Shown piece after piece: positions 1 through 6,264 of a stretch of DNA of 7,004 bases; within the stretch, counting starts at the first letter, position 1, and the number at the start of each line of letters is the position of its first letter. Origin of the DNA: Syntrophaceae bacterium UBA2188 (GTDB taxonomy: Bacteria > Desulfobacterota > BSN033 > UBA1163); contig DCVM01000043.1 of the NCBI GenBank assembly GCA_002327985.1, positions 1 to 7,004 on the forward strand, in the 5' to 3' direction. The notes beneath the pieces are model-generated. The model worked only from the letters and a program-made list of their open reading frames with translations. It did not search any database and was not told the DNA's origin. Made by a program: the position numbers and the translations under genes.

Positions 1-43
1 AGTAGACCTTATGATTGAAAGGGGGATGCCCATAAACCATTGG

Positions 44-164
44 CGAGATTTATCCACAAAGTGCTACGAGAGCTTCGAGATTTTGCCCTTTGGGTCCGCC
101 CTGCGCTACCTGAGGGCGCTAGGCTAAAATCTTTCCGCTCTCTACCCCGTGTGGATAACTCTCG
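44..164 (+). ncRNA. candidate IS110 bridge RNA (long irregular hairpin)
   Basis: Nested complementary arms were found by eye. They are 44-58 with 150-164 (14 of 15 pairs), 68-73 with 137-142 (6 pairs), 78-87 with 122-132 (10 pairs around a bulged T125), and 97-102 with 113-118 (6 pairs). The unpaired internal loops are 59-67 facing 143-149, 74-77 facing 133-136, and 88-96 facing 119-121, with an apical loop at 103-112. IS110 recombinases are known to use a bridge RNA from the element's non-coding end, whose internal loops pair with target and donor DNA; this fold, next to an intact IS110 transposase, fits that role. The 59-67/143-149 loop has about the size of a guide loop. No promoter for this RNA was identified, and the guide-to-DNA matches were not established. 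The function is inferred; the base pairing is seen. Confidence 0.5.
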
Positions 165-205
165 AACAGGCACTGCCCCTTCAAAGAGGGTCTGATAGAG
201 ACGAA

Positions 206-274
206 GGCAAGTCTCAGAAATTCGGCTATAATTTTGTTGACCCACAAAATCCAACCGAAGAAAGGAGACTTGCC
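206..274 (+). promoter_or_regulatory. hairpin that buries the transposase ribosome binding site
   Basis: Three stacked stems are visible: ggcaagtctc at 206-215 with 265-274 (10 pairs), ttcgg at 221-225 with 255-259, and attttgt at 231-237 with 244-250 closing a six-base loop. They are separated by small internal loops (5x5 and 5x4). The right outer arm contains most of the Shine-Dalgarno sequence (aaaggag, 261-267) and ends directly before the ATG at 275, so a transcript containing both arms should be poorly translated. A second copy of gagac at 198-202 can pair with the same gtctc (211-215) and would release the site. This could instead be the second loop domain of the bridge RNA; the two roles do not exclude each other. 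Confidence 0.55.
227..232 (+). promoter_or_regulatory. perfect -10 box (TATAAT) for the transposase
   Basis: TATAAT lies 43 bases before the start codon and inside the 206-274 hairpin. No convincing -35 sits 16-18 bases upstream, so the promoter is uncertain. If used, transcription would start near 239. The RNA would then lack the left arm of the outer stem and leave the ribosome binding site open. Confidence 0.4.
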
Positions 275-1345
275 ATGAATAAGCGTAGCAAACTTGATTT
301 CTCGGGTCAACCCATTTACATCGGGCTGGATGTGCACAAAAAGAGTTGGAGCGTGAGTATCTTTACTCAACACGGGGAGTACAAAACGTTTAGCCAACCG
401 CCTGAAGCCGAAATCCTGAGCCAGTATCTGCGACATCACTTTCCAGGCGCTCAATACCGGTCGGTCTATGAAGCAGGGTATTGTGGGTTCTGGATTCATG
501 ACGAACTGAAGGACAAAGGGATCCAAAATATCGTAGCCAACCCGGCGGACATACCGACTCGCGACAAGGAACGGAGGACTAAACGGGATCAAGTGGATTG
601 CCGCAAATTGGCCCGGGGGCTTCGCGGGGATGAGATCCAGGGGATTTATACTCCTCCGAGGTGGAAGTTGGAGGATCGGAGCTTGACCCGGACACGCCTG
701 AGCATGGGTCGGAAGCAAGCGCGGTGCAAAAACCAGATCAAATCGATGCTTCTTTTTTATGGAGTGGTCATTCCCGAGCGAAGGGAGATGGGCCATTGGT
801 CGAGACGATTTATCCGATGGATCGAGGGGATTCGGATGGAACGAGCCAGCGGGGACCTGGCTCTTCAGATCCATTTGGAAGAGCTCTGCCACATGCGCCA
901 GATCCTCGCCAAGCTGAACCGCGCCATCCTGGCCCTGGCCCGAACCGAGCAGTACCGGTCGTGGGTTTCCTTACTCAAGACGATTCCGGGAATCAGTACC
1001 CTGACGGCCATGATCCTGTTGACAGAATTGTATGAGATCACGCGTTTTCGCTCGGTGGACGAATTGTGTAGTTACATAGGACTGATCCCTGATACTCAGA
1101 GCACTAGCGAGAAAGAGCATGTCGGGGGGATGACCCAGCGACATAATTCACAGCTGAGGTGGTTGCTGATTGAAGCCTCCTGGATTGCCGTACGGAAGGA
1201 CCCGGTGATGATGGAGGCTTACCAGGAGTATTGTAAAAGGATGCGTAAAACCAAGGCGATCATCAAAATTGCGAGGAAACTGTTGAACCGGATCCGTTAC
1301 GTCCTGAAGAATCAGGCGGAATACGTTACGGGTGTTATTGAATAA
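275..1345 (+). CDS. IS110-family transposase (RNA-guided DEDD recombinase)
   Basis: The 356-residue protein catalyses excision and insertion of the element and, by family knowledge, works with a bridge RNA. The N-terminal DEDD_Tnp_IS110 (RuvC-like) domain carries D19 in GLDVHK, E66 in YEAGYCG, and D105 and D108 in KRDQVDCRKLA. The middle (about 140-230) is rich in charged residues. The C-terminal Transposase_20 domain (about 233-320) starts with TIPGIST, a helix-hairpin-helix-like segment, and continues with YIGLIPDTQSTSEKEHVGG. Serines 276 and 278 lie where the catalytic serine is expected. The usual SSG is STS here, so which serine acts cannot be settled by eye. The ATG at 275 was chosen because aaaggag (261-267) precedes it at the right distance. 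The frame is open back to 149, but that extension runs through the structured non-coding region. Length is normal and no frameshift is seen, so the element may be active. Confidence 0.96.
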   Translation: MNKRSKLDFSGQPIYIGLDVHKKSWSVSIFTQHGEYKTFSQPPEAEILSQYLRHHFPGAQYRSVYEAGYCGFWIHDELKDKGIQNIVANPADIPTRDKERRTKRDQVDCRKLARGLRGDEIQGIYTPPRWKLEDRSLTRTRLSMGRKQARCKNQIKSMLLFYGVVIPERREMGHWSRRFIRWIEGIRMERASGDLALQIHLEELCHMRQILAKLNRAILALARTEQYRSWVSLLKTIPGISTLTAMILLTELYEITRFRSVDELCSYIGLIPDTQSTSEKEHVGGMTQRHNSQLRWLLIEASWIAVRKDPVMMEAYQEYCKRMRKTKAIIKIARKLLNRIRYVLKNQAEYVTGVIE

Positions 1346-1644
1346 TCGAAACGACATTGAGGACAAGCCGATTCGATAAATCGCTCATGTGGGCATCGAG
1401 ATGTCACCTACTTGCAGCTCATTATTAGATGATGATGTCTGCTACCGAGTAGACTCCGAGCCCACGCCTTTAAAATATGAAAAGATGCTGCAGCTATCCA
1501 AAAGGGTATGTCTGCTAATAGAAGGTTGATTTTAGAGATTGGTGCTGTCCTTAAAAGCATGGGTCGTTTAGTATCGCTTTCTCTCTGTGAGATGGGGACT
1601 TGACTTTCAACATAGAAGTAGGTGTTGTGTGCAAAATAGACTCT
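1346..1644. other. gene-free spacer after the transposase
   Basis: No convincing gene is seen on either strand. Just after the stop there is a small hairpin, cgatt at 1369-1373 with aatcg at 1379-1383, without a T run, so it is not a typical terminator. The right end of the insertion sequence should lie somewhere in the first hundred bases. Composition becomes clearly AT-rich after about 1470. The only sizeable minus-strand frame (1408-1686) has no recognisable domain and looks like chance. Confidence 0.6.
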
Positions 1645-1676
1645 TTTAGAATAAACGATGTTTAGAATAAACGATT
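1645..1676 (+). repeat. 16-bp tandem direct repeat upstream of the lipase promoter
   Basis: Two adjacent copies of tttagaataaacgatK (1645-1660 and 1661-1676) differ only in the last base. The second copy runs into the first two bases of the -35 box at 1675. A 16-bp period is about one and a half helical turns. It could be a local duplication or a repeated binding site for a regulator. Confidence 0.85.
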
Positions 1677-1703
1677 GACAGACCATCCGACACTTTGTAC
1701 ATT
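1675..1703 (+). promoter_or_regulatory. probable sigma-70 promoter of the lipase gene
   Basis: The -35 box TTGACA (1675-1680) matches the consensus fully. After a 17-base spacer comes TACATT (1698-1703), matching four of six -10 positions. A start near 1710 would give a leader of about 95 bases before the lipase ATG at 1804. The weak -10 beside a direct repeat would suit an activated promoter, but no regulator is identified. Confidence 0.6.
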
Positions 1704-1803
1704 ACAACCAATTGTTTCATAAATATAAAATCCAATGTTTGTGCGCTGGATAGCACAACCATGAATCCAAGACCTATTTAATAAGAGGAGAATGGGGAGA
1801 AGC

Positions 1804-2643
1804 ATGAAGCACCAGGAGGGATTCTTCAAAGGTGTTCGAGAGGCCAACATCTATTTTCAAAGCTGGTCCCCGGAAAGTGACCTAAAGGCAATACTCCTCA
1901 TTGTTCATGGGTTGGCCGAACACAGTGGGCGGTATATGAATATTGTCAATCACTTCGTCCCGTTGGGTTATGGAGTGTACGGAGTCGATCACCTTGGTCA
2001 CGGTCAATCAGATGGCACAAGAGTGTACGTGGACCGTTTTGAGGATTATACGAAACCGCTTAAGATTTACTTTGATATGATACGCCTCTGGCAGCCCCAC
2101 AAACCGATCTTTTTGGTTGGGCATAGCATGGGGGGACTGATCAGTGCAGTCTTCCTGCTGGATCACCAGGCTGAACTGACAGGTGCGGTGCTCTCTGGAG
2201 CGGCTGTCAAAGTGCCCAACCACATTACACCGGCCATCCTTTTTGTGGGTAAGGTGCTTTCAGCCTTGATACCCAAGTTTGGGCTGCTCGGATTAGATGC
2301 AGAGGGCATATGCCGAGATCCAGCGGTGGTGCAGGCCTATGTCAGTGACCCGTTGGTGTATACGGGGAAAACCACTGCCCGTTTAGCTGCTGAAATGCTC
2401 AAGGCGATGCAGTATGTTATGGCTCAAGCAGCTCAGATTACACTGCCGATCATGATGGTGCAAGGGAGTGCAGATAGGTTGATCGATCCAGCTGGTTCCC
2501 AGATGCTTTATGACTCGGTCAGTTCTTCTGATAAAGAGATCAGAATCTACGACGGCTTTTACCATGAGGTGTTTAACGAACCTGAACATGGCCATGTGTT
2601 GGGCGACGTCGAAATATGGTTAGAAGCGCATCTTACTTCTTAA
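1804..2643 (+). CDS. monoacylglycerol lipase-like alpha/beta hydrolase
   Basis: The 279-residue protein belongs to the Hydrolase_4 / serine aminopeptidase S33-like fold and most resembles monoacylglycerol lipases, which release glycerol and a fatty acid from monoglycerides. The oxyanion segment is HGLAEHSGRY (35-44), followed by DHLGHGQSDG (62-71), both very close to the animal MGLL motifs. The nucleophile is S108 in GHSMGG (106-111), the acid D224 in GSADRL (221-226), and the base H254 in FYHEVFNE. The cap or lid region is about 140-205. No signal peptide or clear membrane segment is seen, so it is probably cytoplasmic. The ATG at 1804 has ggggag at 1794-1799 in front. An in-frame ATG at 1792 would add four residues, but its purine-rich site ends only one base before it. 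The gene stands alone, with its own promoter. The substrate could also be another short ester or a lysophospholipid. Confidence 0.9.
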   Translation: MKHQEGFFKGVREANIYFQSWSPESDLKAILLIVHGLAEHSGRYMNIVNHFVPLGYGVYGVDHLGHGQSDGTRVYVDRFEDYTKPLKIYFDMIRLWQPHKPIFLVGHSMGGLISAVFLLDHQAELTGAVLSGAAVKVPNHITPAILFVGKVLSALIPKFGLLGLDAEGICRDPAVVQAYVSDPLVYTGKTTARLAAEMLKAMQYVMAQAAQITLPIMMVQGSADRLIDPAGSQMLYDSVSSSDKEIRIYDGFYHEVFNEPEHGHVLGDVEIWLEAHLTS

Positions 2644-2651
2644 AGTATTTT

Positions 2652-2663
2652 CCTTAATTAAGG
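2652..2663. repeat. 12-bp perfect palindrome after the lipase gene
   Basis: The sequence ccttaattaagg begins eight bases after the lipase stop codon. It is a perfect palindrome, but short, AT-centred and without a T tract. It is weak as a terminator and could be a protein binding site or chance. Confidence 0.35.
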
Positions 2664-2906
2664 CCAAGAAAATCAGGGTTTCCATCATGAAGACCTCTTC
2701 AGGCGGTAAGATGATAAGGGTAGGGATAATCTTCAGATGAACCCAAATTCCGATTTAGAAAATTGTCATTGCGAGGGAACCGAAGCAATCTTGCTATTCT
2801 CGGGGAGATTGCCACGCACCTTTCAGGTGCTCGCGATGACGCAATGGGAAAAGGGTTTCTCTCTTTAAATCAGGATTCGAAATGAATGATTTCCTTGCTT
2901 TTTGGT
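2664..2906. other. gene-free intergenic region around the palindromic repeat
   Basis: Apart from the repeat at 2765-2846, no open frame of useful length, RNA gene or clear terminator is visible here. The lipase gene ends upstream and the helicase promoter begins downstream. Confidence 0.6.
2765..2846. repeat. REP/BIME-like intergenic palindromic repeat
   Basis: The left arm gtcattgcgag (2765-2775) pairs with ctcgcgatgac (2830-2840) with one mismatch. The inner arms gcaatct (2785-2791) and agattgc (2806-2812) pair perfectly. A third small hairpin, gcacc (2816-2820) with ggtgc (2826-2830), lies in the right half. A further cgcaatg at 2840-2846 can pair with cattgcg at 2767-2773 as an alternative. 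The theme of cattgcgag, gaagcaatct and agattgc is, from general knowledge, a dispersed intergenic repeat in several deltaproteobacterial and related genomes. Such repeats are usually moved by REP-associated transposases or behave as MITEs. No transposase accompanies this copy. Confidence 0.7.
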
Positions 2907-2936
2907 TTAACCTGATGCATAATTAACAATTATAAT
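2907..2936 (+). promoter_or_regulatory. probable sigma-70 promoter of the helicase-typA unit
   Basis: A perfect TATAAT (2931-2936) is preceded, after 18 bases, by TTAACC (2907-2912), which matches four of six -35 positions. The surroundings are AT-rich. Transcription from about 2943 would leave a leader of roughly 200 bases before the helicase start codon. No better promoter was found closer to the gene. Confidence 0.5.
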
Positions 2937-3095
2937 AAAAGCCTTCTCGATGAGAGGGGGGGGATCTACCTTCCCTTCAATGAGAAATATGGCAGCCCAT
3001 ACTGAGTTTTCCAGTCCATTTCTGCGTGATTTAATCATTACCTTTCCTCAAGTCGCGTGAAATCATGGGAATCGTTGGTTCGGCATAAAAAGAAA

Positions 3096-3128
3096 GGGAT
3101 AACTCTATCCCACATCAAAAGAGTTATC
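3096..3128 (+). promoter_or_regulatory. two mutually exclusive leader hairpins before the helicase
   Basis: The sequence gataactct (3098-3106) pairs perfectly with agagttatc (3120-3128), nine pairs around a 13-base loop. The stem ends one base before the Shine-Dalgarno taaggg region (3130-3134). Alternatively gggat (3096-3100) pairs with atccc (3107-3111), which uses three bases of the same left arm and so breaks the longer stem. A leader that can switch fold next to the ribosome binding site suggests translational control, possibly by temperature or by the helicase itself. This is inference. Confidence 0.45.
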
Positions 3129-3140
3129 TAAGGGTTGATA

Positions 3141-4379
3141 ATGAAGTTTACAGATTTAGATTTAAAGCCAGAAATTTTGAAGGCCCTTGAGGATATGGGT
3201 TATGAGGATTTGACACCCATCCAAGAAGAGACCTTCTCCCCCGTCTTGAGCGGCAGGGACCTTTTAGCCCGTGCAGAGACCGGCTCGGGTAAAACAGCAG
3301 CCTGCGGTATTCCACTGGTCCAGATGATCGATCCTTCGCTCAATGCCATCCAGGCTCTCATCTTAGTTCCTACTCGTGAACTGGCACTTCAATATGTGGA
3401 AGAGATTCATCACATTTCGAGATTTGCAGAGGTCGTTCCTTTTGCTATTTTTGGCGGGTTCTCGATGGAGGTTCAAAAAGCCAAATTGAGAGACAAGGTC
3501 CATATCCTGGTCGCTACACCCGGCCGGTTGATCGATTTCCTCTATCATACCACATCGATTGACCTTTCTGGTGTTCGCACACTGGTTCTGGATGAGGCCG
3601 ACGAAATGTTGAAGATGGGTTTTATTGAAGACATAGACTTTATTATGTCTTGTCTGATCCACAGACACCAGACATTGTTTTTTGCAGCGACGATGCCCGA
3701 AGAAATCAATCGATTGATCCAGGTTTATCTGAAAGGACCGGTCAGAATGGAGTTGAACAAGGAACAGATGGCTCCGAAAAGTCTTGCTCACCATTTTCAA
3801 TATACCGGGCGACGGGATCGCCTCAACGCCCTGATCGAATACCTAAAAAGGGAGGAAGTTTCCCAAGCCATCATCTTTTGCAATTCACGACATCGTGGTG
3901 AAAAACTGATTAGAGAATTAGAAGGAAAATTTAAATCCATCGAGTATATCCATGGAGGCCTGGAGCAATCGAGACGGACTTCGATCTACGAGCGATTTCG
4001 CCGAAATGAGATTAGCTTCATGGTTGCCACGGACATTGCCGGTCGTGGACTGGACTTCAGTTCTGTCAGTCATGTAATTAATTATGACTATCCTCGAGGT
4101 CTGGAATCCTACACGCACAGGACAGGAAGGACCGGAAGAATGGGACGATCCGGGATTGCCATGACCTTTGTGACCGATCAGGAATTGTTGGGCTTGAAAT
4201 CCTTGATCGAAATGAATCGGATTGATCCGGTATGGCATGGCCACATCCCTGACCTCCAGACAATCGCAAAGCATACTGGAAAAAGAGATGGAAAAAAATA
4301 CTTCAGCAAGCGGGTTCGACCAATCCCTTCTATCGAATCCAATCAAAGAGCAGGGATGATCCCGACCTCTTCAAGATAG
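3141..4379 (+). CDS. DEAD-box ATP-dependent RNA helicase
   Basis: The 412-residue protein unwinds short RNA duplexes or remodels RNA-protein complexes in the cytoplasm, likely in ribosome assembly or mRNA turnover. The motifs appear in order: Q motif with GYEDLTPIQ (20-28), motif I AETGSGKT (45-52), Ia PTRELA (77-82), GG (105-106), TPGR (126-129), DEAD (151-154), motif III as AAT (182-184), IV IIFCNSR (244-250), V VATDIAGRGLD (295-305), and VI HRTGRTGRMGR (326-336). Motif III is normally SAT, so its serine is replaced by alanine. After the helicase core there is only a short basic tail (about 375-412), with no DbpA-type RNA-binding domain. It is therefore a compact member of the RhlE/DeaD class, and the subfamily cannot be fixed by eye. 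The ATG at 3141 has aaggg (3130-3134) at a good distance. A TTG six bases earlier was not preferred. The gene lies 28 bases ahead of typA. Confidence 0.95.
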   Translation: MKFTDLDLKPEILKALEDMGYEDLTPIQEETFSPVLSGRDLLARAETGSGKTAACGIPLVQMIDPSLNAIQALILVPTRELALQYVEEIHHISRFAEVVPFAIFGGFSMEVQKAKLRDKVHILVATPGRLIDFLYHTTSIDLSGVRTLVLDEADEMLKMGFIEDIDFIMSCLIHRHQTLFFAATMPEEINRLIQVYLKGPVRMELNKEQMAPKSLAHHFQYTGRRDRLNALIEYLKREEVSQAIIFCNSRHRGEKLIRELEGKFKSIEYIHGGLEQSRRTSIYERFRRNEISFMVATDIAGRGLDFSSVSHVINYDYPRGLESYTHRTGRTGRMGRSGIAMTFVTDQELLGLKSLIEMNRIDPVWHGHIPDLQTIAKHTGKRDGKKYFSKRVRPIPSIESNQRAGMIPTSSR

Positions 4380-4382
4380 CGT

Positions 4383-4401
4383 CTTAGAGGTTCCCTCTGG
4401 G
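4383..4401 (+). promoter_or_regulatory. small hairpin between helicase and typA
   Basis: The arms agagg (4386-4390) and cctct (4394-4398) pair around a three-base loop and can be lengthened by two G-U pairs and one C-G pair (4383-4385 with 4399-4401). There is no T run, so it is more likely an RNA-processing or stability element than a terminator. The only Shine-Dalgarno-like bases for typA (tggg, 4398-4401) lie on its right flank. Confidence 0.3.
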
Positions 4402-4407
4402 TTAATA

Positions 4408-6213
4408 ATGAAACGAGAAGATTTAAGAAACATTGCCCTGATTGCCCATGTGGATCATGGCAAGACAACGATCATTGATGGCTTGCTCAAGCAGTCAGGC
4501 ATTTTCCGTTTGAACGAGAAGGTTCAAGAAAGGGTGATGGACAATATTGATTTAGAACGTGAGCGAGGCATTACCATCATGGCCAAGAATACGGCCATTG
4601 AATATCAGGGAGTCAAGATCAACATCGTCGATACGCCAGGGCATGCAGATTTCGGGGGAGAGGTCGAAAGGACGCTTAAGATGGTGGATGGGGTGCTGCT
4701 TCTCGTCGATGCGTCCGAGGGTCCCTTGCCCCAGACCAGATTCGTTCTGAAAAAGGCACTCGAATTTGATCTTCCTCCAATTCTAGTCATTAATAAGATA
4801 GACCGGGCGGATGCGAGGATTCAACAGGTGTTGGACGAGGTCTACGATCTCTTTATCGATCTCGATGCGACGGAGAAACAGCTTGAATTTCCAATTGTCT
4901 ATACCAACGCGAAACTTGGGATTGCAAAACTTCATCCGGAAGAGGATACGAAAGACCTACAGCCCCTCTTTGAACTCATCCTTCAGGCCGTTCCCCCGCC
5001 CGAAGGTGATGTTGAAGGGCCTTTGAAGCTCTTGGTGACCAACATCGACTATAACGATTATGTGGGCAGGCTCGCCATTGGAAGGGTCTTTTCAGGTTCG
5101 GTTAAAGTCGGGGACTGGGTATCGATGATTGATGGGAAGAGGGAACCGGTCAAGACGAAGGTGACATCGCTCTATGGATTTCAGGGACTCGAAAGAACAG
5201 AAATCAAAGAGGCCCGCGCAGGGGATATCGTTGCGCTAGCCGGGATTGATGGGATTAACATTGGAGATACCATTACCGATAATGAAAATAGAGAGCCTCT
5301 TCCGAGGATTGCAGTGGATGAGCCGACCATTTCCATGGTGTTTTCTGTGAATACATCGCCTTTTGCCGGCCAGGAGGGAAGGTATGTCACATCGAGAAAC
5401 CTGAGGGAGCGTCTTGAGAAGGAACTCCTTTATAACGTGTCGATCAAGGTTGACTTCGATTCCACAGATTCTTTTAAGGTGATGGGAAGAGGGGAACTGC
5501 AGCTTGCCATCCTGATTGAGATGATCAGAAGGGAAAGCTATGAACTTTCGGTGTCCATGCCGGAGAGTATTACAAAAAACATTAACGGCATTCTTCATGA
5601 ACCTATGGAACATCTTGTCATCGATATCCCAGAAGAATTCATAGGGGTGGTGACACAGCAGATTGGGATCCGTAAGGGCAGGATGCAGAAGATGAACAAC
5701 AATGGTCATGGCAGGGTCCGTCTTGAATTCAGAATCCCATCCAGAGGGTTGATCGGTTTTCGTTCCCAGTTTCTCACCGATACAAGAGGGACAGGGCTCT
5801 TCAATCACCTTTTCGACGGGTATGAGCCGTGGCATGGTCCGATTACAAAACGCTCTACCGGAACCCTGATTGCGGACCGGCCAGGAAAGACCACCACCTA
5901 TGCCCTTTATCACCTCCAACCCCGAGGGACGCTCTTTGTCAAGGAGAGCACCCCTGTCTACGAAGGGATGGTGATTGGTGAAAATTCAAGAGATAACGAT
6001 TTGGATGTCAACGTTATCAAGGAAAAGAAGCTCACCAATATTCGGGCAGCTGGGTCGGATGATGCGTTACAGCTGATTCCGCCCAAGCTTCTTAGTCTGG
6101 AGCAGGCCATTGAGTTTATCAAAGAGGATGAACTCGTGGAGGTGACCCCCACTTCCGTGCGCATAAGAAAAAAGATTCTCGAATCGAATAAGAGACCGAA
6201 GTACAGGAGTTAA
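4408..6213 (+). CDS. typA: ribosome-associated GTPase BipA/TypA
   Basis: The 601-residue translational GTPase binds the ribosome at the EF-G site. In well-studied bacteria it supports 50S assembly and growth at low temperature. The length is normal for the family. G1 is AHVDHGKT (13-20), switch I RGITI (53-57), G3 DTPGH (75-79), G4 NKID (129-132), and G5 is TNAK (166-169) where SA(K/L) is more usual. An EF-Tu-like beta-barrel domain follows (about 205-300), then EF-G domain III and V-like parts (about 305-480). The BipA-specific C-terminal domain is marked by SRGLIGFRSQFLTDTRGTG (445-463) and ends in a basic tail with RIRKK and KRPKYRS. The ATG at 4408 begins the conserved N-terminus (LRNIALIAHVDHGKTT), although its ribosome binding site is weak. 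The gene is probably co-transcribed with the helicase and converges with the toxin-antitoxin pair downstream. Confusion with LepA or EF-G is excluded by the C-terminal motif. Confidence 0.97.
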   Translation: MKREDLRNIALIAHVDHGKTTIIDGLLKQSGIFRLNEKVQERVMDNIDLERERGITIMAKNTAIEYQGVKINIVDTPGHADFGGEVERTLKMVDGVLLLVDASEGPLPQTRFVLKKALEFDLPPILVINKIDRADARIQQVLDEVYDLFIDLDATEKQLEFPIVYTNAKLGIAKLHPEEDTKDLQPLFELILQAVPPPEGDVEGPLKLLVTNIDYNDYVGRLAIGRVFSGSVKVGDWVSMIDGKREPVKTKVTSLYGFQGLERTEIKEARAGDIVALAGIDGINIGDTITDNENREPLPRIAVDEPTISMVFSVNTSPFAGQEGRYVTSRNLRERLEKELLYNVSIKVDFDSTDSFKVMGRGELQLAILIEMIRRESYELSVSMPESITKNINGILHEPMEHLVIDIPEEFIGVVTQQIGIRKGRMQKMNNNGHGRVRLEFRIPSRGLIGFRSQFLTDTRGTGLFNHLFDGYEPWHGPITKRSTGTLIADRPGKTTTYALYHLQPRGTLFVKESTPVYEGMVIGENSRDNDLDVNVIKEKKLTNIRAAGSDDALQLIPPKLLSLEQAIEFIKEDELVEVTPTSVRIRKKILESNKRPKYRS

Positions 6214-6264
6214 GATGATTCGAGCAAGAGAGTTATATTGGTCAAGCTTGTTGTTCGCTGCTTT
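6214..6264. other. convergent gap between typA and higA
   Basis: The gap is about 50 bases between the stop codons of two genes that face each other. No strong hairpin with a T run is visible on either strand, so a shared terminator could not be identified. Confidence 0.5.

Larger units (their letters stand above)
1..1454 (+). mobile_element. IS110-family insertion sequence (ends not resolved)
   Basis: The region holds one intact IS110-type transposase preceded by about 230 bases of structured non-coding DNA and followed by a short non-coding stretch. A long structured left end with a short right end is the layout of the IS110 subgroup, in which the bridge RNA is encoded upstream of the recombinase; the IS1111 subgroup carries it downstream. 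These elements lack conventional terminal inverted repeats and make little or no target duplication, so the borders cannot be read directly. The coordinates given are only a proposal: the heptamer agtagac occurs at 1-7 and again at 1448-1454, and base composition turns AT-rich just after the second copy. The true left end may lie outside the window. Confidence 0.45.

Noticed and set aside
149..274. Upstream extension of the transposase frame by 42 residues
   Set aside because: It runs through the strongly self-complementary non-coding end, has no ribosome binding site, and the family N-terminus begins near the ATG at 275.
119..892. 257-residue open frame on the minus strand
   Set aside because: It lies antisense to the transposase and its structured end and shows no domain. 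It is a shadow of the real gene.
1408..1686. 92-residue open frame on the minus strand in the spacer
   Set aside because: No recognisable domain or convincing start, and it overlaps the direct repeat and the promoter region. Probably chance.
1792..1803. Earlier ATG for the lipase
   Set aside because: The purine-rich site ends one base before it. The ATG at 1804 has better spacing. The difference is only four residues.
2765..2846. CRISPR-like or rho-independent terminator reading of the palindromic region
   Set aside because: There is only one unit with no regular spacers, and no T run follows the stems, so a REP-like repeat fits better.
3135..3140. TTG start six bases before the helicase ATG
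   Set aside because: It would touch the Shine-Dalgarno sequence. The ATG at 3141 has proper spacing and the usual N-terminus.
3363..3800. 145-residue open frame on the minus strand
   Set aside because: It is antisense to conserved helicase motifs and has no protein-family signal.
5236..5919. 227-residue open frame on the minus strand
   Set aside because: It is entirely antisense to the conserved typA gene and has no domain features.
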